NCBI GenBank assembly: GCA_030613915.1
Contig: JAUWKY010000083.1
Coordinates: 1-8,342 of the forward strand
Length of the DNA stretch: 8,342 bases
Source of the DNA: Syntrophobacterales bacterium
GTDB lineage: Bacteria; Desulfobacterota; Syntrophobacteria; BM002
Reading direction: 5' to 3'
The notes beneath the pieces are model-generated. The model did no database searches. It was given only the letters and a program-made list of their open reading frames with translations, and had not been told where the DNA came from. Position numbers and translations under genes: made by a program. Of this stretch, positions 1 through 5,256 are shown piece after piece (the first letter of the stretch is position 1; each line of letters starts with the position of its first letter).

Positions 1-122
1 ATCCCCTGGTGTCGGGTAGCCCCAAAACAGTCCACGAAGCAGGTATCTCAGTACGCGGGAAAGTTCTGCCGGAGCAATACGTGCACCCTGACGAGTTGGC
101 AAAGCATATCATTCATTTCTGA
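1..122 (+). CDS. C-terminal fragment of a protein, possibly uroporphyrinogen-III synthase-like
   Basis: An open frame enters from the left edge and ends at TGA 120-122, giving about 39 complete codons. It starts mid-gene, so the protein N-terminus is outside the window. The visible tail has a Ser-Pro-Lys-Thr motif, then Glu-Ala-Gly-Ile, a Pro-Glu-Gln-Tyr stretch and a final Asp-Glu-Leu-x-x-x-Ile-Ile helix. This order (G/S-P-x-T, E-x-G, P-E-x-Y/T, L-x-x-x-I) resembles the C-terminal end of uroporphyrinogen-III synthase (HemD), the tetrapyrrole-pathway enzyme that closes and isomerises hydroxymethylbilane. The match is by eye over a short stretch and is weak, so treat the product as unknown. 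No terminator-like hairpin with a T-run directly follows the stop. Confidence 0.5.
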   Translation, partial: PLVSGSPKTVHEAGISVRGKVLPEQYVHPDELAKHIIHF

Positions 123-236
123 GCCTCCTCTGGCTGTTACCAAAATCTTACCCCTTGAAATTTGAACTCGAGTCCATTGAACGATAGAAATCGAGCTTAA
201 AAGCCTTTCCCGCAGACATCATTAAGTGCATCATCC

Positions 237-260
237 TGTAGGAGCGGCTTTCAGCCGCGA
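237..260. repeat. REP-like palindromic repeat
   Basis: The unit reads TGTAGGAGCGG at its left end, and a perfect 6-bp stem GCGGCT / AGCCGC (244-249 with 253-258) closes on a TTC loop. The TGTAGGAGCGGCTTT...AGCCGCGA form is a recurrent intergenic palindrome in proteobacterial genomes, usually present in many copies and sometimes mobilised by RAYT-type transposases. Only one copy is visible here and no transposase is nearby. It could fold as a transcript hairpin but has no T-run after it, so it is not a classic terminator. Confidence 0.6.
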
Positions 261-262
261 TT

Positions 263-328
263 CGTCATTCCGGAATCCGCCTCAGGCGGATATCCGGAAT
301 CTAGATTCCCGCCTCCGCGGGAATGACG
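263..328. repeat. Compound inverted repeat, MITE/REP-like
   Basis: The ends are perfect inverted repeats: CGTCATTCC (263-271) and GGAATGACG (320-328). Inside are two nested hairpins: ATCCGCCT / AGGCGGAT (275-282 with 284-291, one-base loop) and TTCCCGC / GCGGGAA (306-312 with 317-323). CCGGAAT occurs on both sides of the first hairpin. Elements beginning GTCATTCC and ending GGAATGAC are a common intergenic repeat class in proteobacteria. This one looks like a small non-autonomous element inserted next to the REP-like unit at 237-260. No target duplication could be identified with confidence. Confidence 0.65.
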
Positions 329-486
329 TGTAGTTGTAATCTGCTGTCATTCCTGCAGCTGGATTTTTCCCTTCCTCTTAACAATATCTTGTAAAAACGT
401 GCAACTGAGACGGTTAATGATTAATACTATGAATATTCTTGCGGAATCTCGCAGTGATGGGAAGCTTGAAGGAGAAGGAGTAAGCT

Positions 487-885
487 ATGAACATCAGATC
501 CACAAAAATTTTATTTTTCCTTGTTGTGCTTTTATTTGCCTCCCTGAGTGCAGTGGATGGTTTTGCGGAGAGAACTCTCCACATAAAAATGGGTGATATT
601 AGATGCGACACTTTATCTTTGTCCGGAAAGCCCCCCAATGGCGGCTATCATGTTGAAGAAGTCTGGGTCCAAAGTGACGACATTGTCAAATACTCCATTG
701 ATAAAGATAAGGGTTTAATCTGCTTCGAACCCTTGAACGTTGGTAATACCAAGGTCAAAGTCCACGGCCAGCGATACCAACTGGACCGCTACGGGAAGCA
801 AAAAAGCAGTGAACCGTTTTACAGGGCTTTCAAAGTAAGAATTAGACCTGAGAAAAAAAGCGGTACCAGTGGTAGGATGTATTAA
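487..885 (+). CDS. Small secreted protein of unknown function
   Basis: The product is 132 residues. The start is supported by a GGAG ribosome site at 477-480, six bases before the ATG. Residues 1-27 form a Sec signal peptide: Lys/Arg in the first seven residues, a hydrophobic core at 8-23, and likely cleavage after Ala27, or possibly Ala22. The mature part is about 105 residues, mostly predicted beta-strand, with two cysteines (Cys40 and Cys79) that could form a disulfide in the periplasm. The stretch at about 58-93, with a Ser-Asp-Asp-Ile-Val segment, Gly76 and Asn-Val-Gly-Asn-Thr-Lys-Val-Lys-Val, resembles the rhythm of bacterial Ig-like or pilus N-terminal domains. The C-terminus is basic. 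I do not recognise a named family. The gene stands alone, 35 bp from the end of the convergent dehydrogenase gene, and is visibly more AT-rich than its neighbours. Confidence 0.7.
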   Translation: MNIRSTKILFFLVVLLFASLSAVDGFAERTLHIKMGDIRCDTLSLSGKPPNGGYHVEEVWVQSDDIVKYSIDKDKGLICFEPLNVGNTKVKVHGQRYQLDRYGKQKSSEPFYRAFKVRIRPEKKSGTSGRMY

Positions 886-920
886 GAGGGGGATGTTTGG
901 CTTTGTCCATCACACTCCTA

Positions 921-2030
921 TTACGAGCCGCTGAACGTCTCCAGCTCCTCTGCTGATAGACAAGCTCCCGCAGGAAGCTGAGGAAGAATTGCCGTTTTTG
1001 GGGGAGCTTTGCCTGCGCGCATTTCCTGAAGAACTTCCGGTAAATCAAAGAGCGATCTTCCTTCTCTGACGAGAGTAAGGGCAGGTACCTGAGAGGTCTT
1101 AACGAATTCCAGGGCCTTTCTCACCGTCTCCGGGGTATGATGGAAAGAGGCATAGATACGAATCTCGTCGTAATGGAGGCGGGTAGTATCGACACGCAGT
1201 TCAGTTCCTCGTGGACAGCCGCCGAAAAGGTTCACCCGGCCACCCGGCCGCACCAGTTCAACCGCTTGATTCCAAGTTTCTGGTTTGCCCACGGCCTCAA
1301 TCACACAGTCAAAACCCAGCTTGTGAACCGTATATTCATCCCGCAGCCGCTGAAGCAATTCGGCTGAGAGCCTTTCTGCAACAGTATTAGCCGCACCCAG
1401 TTCAGCAGCAACGGCAAGCCGATCTGATTGGTCGTCAACCGTGGTGACTTCTGCACCGGCCAACACTGAGAGTCGGGCGAGCATCAAGCCTAGAGGCCCG
1501 GCACCGATTACCAACACCTTTTCCCCTTCCTTTATGGCGACGTCCTCCACACCTTTGACTGCACAGGCCAGTGGCTCCACCAGCGCCGCCTTGGCCGCCG
1601 GAAGATCTGCTGGGATGGTGAGACAATTCTCTTCCACAATTCTGGCGGGAACACGAACATATTCGGCATAGGCCCCGTTGGCAAAGAGCAGGTCATTACA
1701 GAGATTGGGTTTGTCCAACTCACAGAAATAACAGTCCCAACAGGGGGCTGAGTTAGCGGCGACTATCCTCGTACCCGCTGAAAACTGTCCATCGTCGCTG
1801 GCTACTACCTCGCCGGCAAATTCATGGCCGAACACAGATGGTGGCTGAATCATGCGTTCATGATAGCCCCGGAGAAAGACTTTCAAGTCCGTACCACAGG
1901 TCAAAGCCGCTTCTACCCTAACAAGGATGTCGCCCGGTTGCAGCTCTGGCACCGGTATTCTCTCCAACCTGACGTCTTCTTTCCCGTGAAGCACACAGGC
2001 CAACATTGTCTCAGGCACGGCTGAATTCAT
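921..2030 (-). CDS. Zinc-dependent medium-chain alcohol/polyol dehydrogenase
   Basis: The 369-residue product belongs to the zinc-containing medium-chain dehydrogenase/reductase (MDR) family, which oxidises an alcohol or polyol with NAD(P)+ in the cytoplasm. The catalytic zinc ligands are visible: Cys45 in TCGTD, His69-Glu70 in GHE, and Glu152 in VEPL. The structural zinc lobe is complete (Cys97, Cys100, Cys103, Cys111). The Rossmann fold has GAGPLG at 176-181, and an acidic Asp199 at the end of the second strand favours NAD+. Length is normal for the sorbitol/threonine dehydrogenase subgroup, and the substrate cannot be read from sequence. The ATG lies 2 bp after the stop of the upstream dehydrogenase gene, with AAGGAAG inside that gene's end as ribosome site, so the two are translated from one message. 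An internal Met9 lacks a ribosome site. Gene 2 converges on it 35 bp away. Confidence 0.9.
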   Translation of the reverse strand: MNSAVPETMLACVLHGKEDVRLERIPVPELQPGDILVRVEAALTCGTDLKVFLRGYHERMIQPPSVFGHEFAGEVVASDDGQFSAGTRIVAANSAPCWDCYFCELDKPNLCNDLLFANGAYAEYVRVPARIVEENCLTIPADLPAAKAALVEPLACAVKGVEDVAIKEGEKVLVIGAGPLGLMLARLSVLAGAEVTTVDDQSDRLAVAAELGAANTVAERLSAELLQRLRDEYTVHKLGFDCVIEAVGKPETWNQAVELVRPGGRVNLFGGCPRGTELRVDTTRLHYDEIRIYASFHHTPETVRKALEFVKTSQVPALTLVREGRSLFDLPEVLQEMRAGKAPPKTAILPQLPAGACLSAEELETFSGS

Positions 2031-2032
2031 GA

Positions 2033-3127
2033 TTAACTACTTCCTTTCTCCAAAGCCCGGGCATCAGGCGCGACCGCAACCTTCAGCGAGTCCCCTTCAG
2101 GACTTTTTGCCAGGGCGAGGGCCTGATTGATTTCATCCAGCGGAAACACATGGGTCACAAACTCTCCCCAAGGATATCGTTGATCAATAAGGGTTTCCGT
2201 GGTCAGTCCATTGAGCTCAATAGAAGACGAATAGCTTCCTATGACCTGTTTTTCAGCCATACCTATTTGTCCAGCATCGATTTTGAGTTCTTGTCCCATG
2301 CGGGTATGGGCAAAGAGAATCAACGTCCCGCCGGGCCTCAACGCACGGAGAGAACCATTTATTGTTTCCTCGGATTCCGTGGCAGCGATGACAGCATCAG
2401 GGCCTAAAGGTGGAGTACTCTCCTGAAGTCTGGCATTGAGATCCTCACCGGAATGATAGACTGCCTTGGCGCCATACCTGACAGATCTTTCCTGTCGTTC
2501 AGGCAGCGGCTCAACTGTAAAAACCTCCCAGCCATCTCTGTGCATCAGGGCAGTCAGCATGAGTCCAACAGGGCCCTGCCCCAATATCACCGCGGTGCCT
2601 TTTGAATCAGGAAGAGCACTTGTACACTTGAGACAGGTATTGAGGGGTTCCATAAGAATTGCGACCTTGACCGGCAACCGCTCCGGAATCTCTACCACTC
2701 CGCCGCCACTTACGATCCAGGGAGAAACCTTGACGTATTCGGCCCATCCTCCTCCGGCAGGGGTAAACCCCGCTGTGGTGCCGGTCTTTTTATAACCGGC
2801 ACACTGGCTGTAGCGTCCCAATTCACACAATCTACATTTCAGACACGGTATATGATGATAAACGGCCACTCGCTTGCCGAGAAATCCTTCAGCACCTTGA
2901 CCTGCTGCCACCACCACGCCTGCCATCTCATGGCCGAGAATTACAGGTGGCTCCACCAGGCCCAGATCGATTTTTTTGATGTCAGTAGGGCAGAGCCCGC
3001 AAGCTTCAACCCGAATGAGTACTTCGCCCTCGCCGATTTCAGGTACCGGCACGGCCTCTACCGTGACCTCTGAACCACCGCGCCATACACAGGCTGTCAT
3101 TTCAGCTGGTACTGATTCTAATTTCAT
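2033..3127 (-). CDS. Zinc-dependent medium-chain dehydrogenase, first of a tandem pair
   Basis: The 364-residue product is a second zinc MDR-family dehydrogenase, paralogous to but clearly different from its downstream partner. Catalytic zinc ligands are Cys46 (in GLCPTD), His66-Glu67 (GHE) and Glu160 (MEPL). The structural zinc site is Cys95, Cys98, Cys101 and Cys109. The nucleotide-binding loop is GQGPVG at 183-188, with acidic Glu206 at the position that usually selects NAD+. A Gly-rich loop at about 116-127 is longer than in the partner. Start choice: GAGGG lies 6 bp upstream of the ATG at 3127, so Met10 is unlikely to be the start. The 2-bp gap to the next gene shows an operon, and the two subunits could act on related substrates or form a hetero-oligomer (inference). 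The substrate is unknown; annotation as threonine or sorbitol dehydrogenase would be over-precise. Confidence 0.9.
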   Translation of the reverse strand: MKLESVPAEMTACVWRGGSEVTVEAVPVPEIGEGEVLIRVEACGLCPTDIKKIDLGLVEPPVILGHEMAGVVVAAGQGAEGFLGKRVAVYHHIPCLKCRLCELGRYSQCAGYKKTGTTAGFTPAGGGWAEYVKVSPWIVSGGGVVEIPERLPVKVAILMEPLNTCLKCTSALPDSKGTAVILGQGPVGLMLTALMHRDGWEVFTVEPLPERQERSVRYGAKAVYHSGEDLNARLQESTPPLGPDAVIAATESEETINGSLRALRPGGTLILFAHTRMGQELKIDAGQIGMAEKQVIGSYSSSIELNGLTTETLIDQRYPWGEFVTHVFPLDEINQALALAKSPEGDSLKVAVAPDARALEKGSS

Positions 3128-3180
3128 GTAAGCCCTCTTCCATAGGACGGTTACCGTACCGGCCGGAAAAGATTTGTCGC

Positions 3181-3209
3181 CGGATGAACCCGCTTAGCGG
3201 AACCATCCG
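3181..3209. repeat. Symmetric hairpin in the leader of the dehydrogenase pair
   Basis: The left arm is CGGATG then AAC then CCGC, the loop is TTA, and the right arm is GCGG then AAC then CATCCG. This gives a 6-bp outer stem, a symmetric AAC/AAC internal loop and a 4-bp inner stem. It lies 54-82 bp upstream of the dehydrogenase start at 3127 and about 130 bp past the end of the ZIP gene, both on the minus strand. It may attenuate or separate the two genes, or be a stray intergenic palindrome. It has no immediate T-run on the minus strand, so it is not a standard intrinsic terminator. Confidence 0.5.
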
Positions 3210-3272
3210 ACCTACTGGTTTTGCTTTCAATTGGGCCGTCTTTTTTAGTGAGGCTGGTTATTGTTCTCATTG

Positions 3273-3328
3273 TAGATTTCAGCTCGCAAATTTTAGAGCG
3301 CCCAAATGCCCAATCTGCAATCTAAAAT
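3273..3328. repeat. Imperfect inverted repeat downstream of the ZIP gene
   Basis: TAGATTTCAG (3273-3282) pairs with CTGCAATCTA (3315-3324) at 9 of 10 positions. A second, alternative perfect pairing is ATTTTAGA (3290-3297) with TCTAAAAT (3321-3328). The strand reading AGATTTTAGATTGCAG resembles a low-complexity intergenic repeat that I associate with several deltaproteobacterial genomes. It lies just after the ZIP stop codon and may contribute to the 3' end of that transcript, though no clear terminator T-run follows. Confidence 0.4.
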
Positions 3329-3337
3329 CTCCTTGCC

Positions 3338-4150
3338 TTAGCCCAGGGCCACATCAAGTATCATCATCACCGTAAACCCTACCATGAGCCCCATGGTAGC
3401 CGAATCCGCATTCCCGCCGCGCTGGGATTCGGGTATCACCTCTTCCACCACCACAAAAATCATTGCTCCAGCGGCAAAGGCCAAGGCGTAGGGTAAAATT
3501 GGCTGCGAAACGATGACCGCAGCAGCCCCAATAACACCGGCAACGGGCTCCACAATACCAGAGAGTTGCCCATACCAGAAACTTTTTAGCCTGGATACCC
3601 CTTCCCGCCGTAATGGCATGGCAACTGCCATCCCCTCTGGAAAGTTCTGCAAACCAATGCCCACAGCCAGAGCAATGGCCGCAGGAAGGGTAGCCGTGGG
3701 TAGACCGTGGGCTACAGCCCCGAAGGCAACGCCGACGGCCAGACCTTCTGGGATATTGTGCAAGGTGATAGCCAGAACGAGTAAAGTAGTCCGCTTCCAG
3801 GTAGTTGAGATTCCTTCAGCTTCCTCGATGGGAGCATAGAGGTGGAGGTGTGGCAAAAGTCTATCAACAAGCCTCAGACACACTCCTCCCAACAGAAAGC
3901 CCACTGCAGCCGGGACCCAGGCAATTTGACCTTGCTGTTCCGCCATCTCGAGGGCTGGGGCGAGCAGAGACCAGTAACTGGCGGCAATCATCACCCCTCC
4001 GGCAAAACCGAGCAGGGGATCAAGTATTTTTTTATTCACTGTTCGAGTGAAAAAAACCCCTGCTGCCCCAAGAGCTGTTAAAAACCAGGTGAAACACGTC
4101 GCAAGAAAAGCCTGAAACACTGGGTGAAAATTCACGAAGTAGTCAACCAT
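3338..4150 (-). CDS. ZIP-family divalent metal transporter (ZupT-like)
   Basis: From the chosen start the product is 270 residues. It is an inner-membrane ZIP permease that brings Zn2+, and possibly Fe2+ or Mn2+, into the cytoplasm. The two hallmark metal-site motifs are present in transmembrane helices 4 and 5: HNIPEG at 131-136 and QNFPEG at 168-173. GQLSGIVEP follows at 194-202, and a Glu-Glu-Val-Ile-Pro-Glu motif lies near the last helices. About eight hydrophobic segments are visible. The loop before HNIPEG has a short His/Glu-containing stretch (His101, His103, Glu109, Glu110, Glu112), as is usual for ZIP proteins. I chose ATG 4150 because a strong ribosome site sits 8 bp before it; a GTG at 4168 would add six residues and overlap that site. 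The gene lies between the transglutaminase-like gene (101-bp gap) and the zinc dehydrogenase pair (210-bp gap), all on one strand. Confidence 0.9.
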   Translation of the reverse strand: MVDYFVNFHPVFQAFLATCFTWFLTALGAAGVFFTRTVNKKILDPLLGFAGGVMIAASYWSLLAPALEMAEQQGQIAWVPAAVGFLLGGVCLRLVDRLLPHLHLYAPIEEAEGISTTWKRTTLLVLAITLHNIPEGLAVGVAFGAVAHGLPTATLPAAIALAVGIGLQNFPEGMAVAMPLRREGVSRLKSFWYGQLSGIVEPVAGVIGAAAVIVSQPILPYALAFAAGAMIFVVVEEVIPESQRGGNADSATMGLMVGFTVMMILDVALG

Positions 4151-4158
4151 TATTACTG

Positions 4159-4166
4159 CTCCTCCC
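4159..4166 (-). promoter_or_regulatory. Ribosome binding site deciding the ZIP start
   Basis: On the minus strand this reads GGGAGGAG, a near-perfect anti-16S match, with 8 bases to the ATG at 4150. The alternative GTG at 4168 would place this sequence inside the coding region and has no comparable site of its own. Confidence 0.65.
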
Positions 4167-4251
4167 ACCTTTTGAGTGTCCGCAGTCCATCCCCTTCTTG
4201 CTCTGTTTGGAGTAATATGGCACCTAATTTACCCCAATCAGGGTCAGTTTT

Positions 4252-4959
4252 TCATCCTTCCCAGACATCCTCTTTATCAAAATCGGCAAACTGAGTATCT
4301 TCCTTTTGGGCAAACATCTCAATCCACTCCTCCACCTGATCTTCGCCGTACTTTTTTTTCCAGGCGGCTACTATGGCGTCCACTGGGATATCAGCGTAGG
4401 TGCCGTGGTATTCCACATACTCCATGTACTTCTTGTTTTCCCGGTTGAAAGAGTGAAAAAGGGAGTCCTCCCGCCCATTGAATTCCAACGGCTCCACCTG
4501 GTGCCTCTCACAGAGTTCCCGGTTGAAGGCAGGGGTCGCCTTCACCCACTTTCCTTCCAAATAGAACTCCACGAAACCATGGTAAACGAAGACATTGCTC
4601 CCCAGAAAATCAATAAGTTGCCTGGTGGCCAAATGGTTCTTTACCGTGGCGAAGCCAACTCGTGACGGTATGTCACAGGCTCTGCCCAAAGCGCAGAGCA
4701 GAGAAACCTTGGGGACACAAAAGCTTCGACCTCGATCGAGAACCGCACTGGCTCGATAATGCTCCGGCAGATGGAAGGGGGTATAGGGATCGTAACGAAT
4801 CCCATCACGCACAGCCAGGTAGAGTAGCACCGCCCGCTCCACCGGATCACTACAGTCGCCAATTGTTTGAGTGGCGTACTCCTGGATCTTGGGATGATTG
4901 CTGTCGATGATCTCAGTCGGCGTCAAGTAGTTCGGATTTTCGTGATCCATCGTCTCCAT
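4252..4959 (-). CDS. Transglutaminase-like cysteine protein
   Basis: The 235-residue product belongs to the transglutaminase-like/arylamine-acetyltransferase (papain-fold) superfamily, whose bacterial members are often peptidases or amide-bond enzymes. The core runs from about 40 to 146. The nucleophile Cys81 lies in Arg-Ser-Phe-Cys at the start of a helix that continues to Pro98-Ser-Arg-Val-Gly-Phe, the usual strand motif. His127 lies in Tyr-His-Gly-Phe-Val-Glu, and the tryptophan strand follows at Gly-Lys-Trp138-Val. The third triad position, normally Asp in W-V-x-x-D-P-T, is Thr142 here (KATPAFN). The C-terminal 70 residues are charged and lie outside the core. There is no signal peptide, so it is probably cytoplasmic. 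The start is uncertain: Met1 has no strong ribosome site, while Met4 (position 4950) has GGAG only 3 bp away. It is the first intact gene of the minus-strand cluster; its substrate is unknown. Confidence 0.8.
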   Translation of the reverse strand: METMDHENPNYLTPTEIIDSNHPKIQEYATQTIGDCSDPVERAVLLYLAVRDGIRYDPYTPFHLPEHYRASAVLDRGRSFCVPKVSLLCALGRACDIPSRVGFATVKNHLATRQLIDFLGSNVFVYHGFVEFYLEGKWVKATPAFNRELCERHQVEPLEFNGREDSLFHSFNRENKKYMEYVEYHGTYADIPVDAIVAAWKKKYGEDQVEEWIEMFAQKEDTQFADFDKEDVWEG

Positions 4960-5017
4960 GCCCCGTGTTTTAGGTTCAACACCGCATATCCTAATAGATA
5001 ATGGGTTCTAATTCCAG

Positions 5018-5146
5018 TCATCCCGCCCTCGCACCATTGTAAATCGACTTTTCCGGAACTGCCAGAGCGGGACTAATTCCATCTGCGTAACCGATATCGA
5101 ACAACATGCCTTCCGAGACTTCACCCATCATTATCCTGGGTTCCAT
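5018..5146 (-). pseudogene. Remnant of a tRNA-binding (EMAP/Trbp111-like) protein gene
   Basis: A 42-codon open frame from ATG 5146 to TGA 5018 reads like conserved protein rather than chance. It starts Glu-Pro-Arg-Ile-Met-Met-Gly, continues with Ser-Glu-Gly-Met-Leu-Phe, and ends with Pro-Ala-Leu-Ala-Val-Pro-Glu and a Gly-Ala-Arg-Ala-Gly terminus. This P-R-x-x-x-G-x-x-S-E-G-M-L order is typical of the C-terminal half of the OB-fold tRNA-binding domain in Trbp111, the MetRS C-terminus and the PheRS beta N-terminus. A full domain needs about 60 more residues before this point. Instead the frame meets a TAA two codons upstream of the ATG, and the DNA beyond has promoter-like character. It is most likely a 5'-truncated relic, although AGGA five bases before the internal ATG 5128 leaves open a tiny expressed peptide. 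The family call is by eye. Confidence 0.45.
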
Positions 5147-5160
5147 GAATTATCCGGGTT
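5130..5160. repeat. Short direct repeat upstream of the malate synthase promoter
   Basis: ATTATCCTGGGTT (5130-5142) and ATTATCCGGGTT (5149-5160) differ by one inserted T and are spaced 19 bp start to start, close to two helical turns. The pair ends 9 bp before the candidate -35 box at 5170. It could be a tandem operator or activator site. Alternatively, one copy may be an insertion-sequence end or an insertion scar, since the left copy lies inside the coding remnant on the other strand. Confidence 0.4.
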
Positions 5161-5169
5161 TAGGGACAC

Positions 5170-5198
5170 TTGACAAACATTCAAAAGCGGGTTCTTAT
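5170..5198 (+). promoter_or_regulatory. Candidate sigma-70 promoter for the malate synthase gene
   Basis: A perfect -35 box TTGACA (5170-5175) is followed after 17 bp by TCTTAT (5193-5198), which matches four of six consensus -10 bases. Transcription would begin near 5205 and leave a leader of about 50 bases before the ATG at 5257. A better -10 sequence, CATAAT (5201-5206), is too far at 25 bp. The gene's own ribosome site is AAGGAG at 5245-5250. Confidence 0.4.
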
Positions 5199-5256
5199 TT
5201 CATAATGTCATCTAGATTTTACGCCCCGATGAACAGATAAAGACAAGGAGACGGCA

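Larger units (their letters stand above)
123..486. other. Intergenic region with palindromic repeats and no gene
   Basis: This stretch between the tail of the first gene and the small secreted protein has no convincing coding frame on either strand. Its centre (237-328) holds two adjacent palindromic repeats, described separately. A partial extra copy of the second repeat's end (GTCATTCCTGCAG) sits at 346-358. The part from 361 to 470 is AT-rich and is the natural place for the promoter of the gene at 487. TTGTAA at 389-394, followed 18 bp later by GTTAAT at 413-418, is one weak sigma-70-like possibility. A short frame starting at 399 overlaps the gene at 487 in another phase and shows no family features. 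Confidence 0.6.

Noticed and set aside
399..596. 65-codon plus-strand frame overlapping the secreted protein gene
   Set aside because: It lacks a ribosome site and overlaps in another phase the frame at 487, which has both a GGAG site and a signal peptide.
3241..3246. T6 run as an intrinsic terminator with the hairpin at 3181-3209
   Set aside because: The run is about 30 bp from the hairpin and on the plus strand, where no gene ends. On the minus strand it precedes the hairpin.
3184..3375. 63-codon plus-strand frame with Cys-x-x-Cys pairs resembling a zinc ribbon
   Set aside because: Most of it runs through the intergenic inverted repeats and into the 3' end of the ZIP gene on the other strand. 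The cysteine pairs come from repeat sequence and there is no ribosome site.
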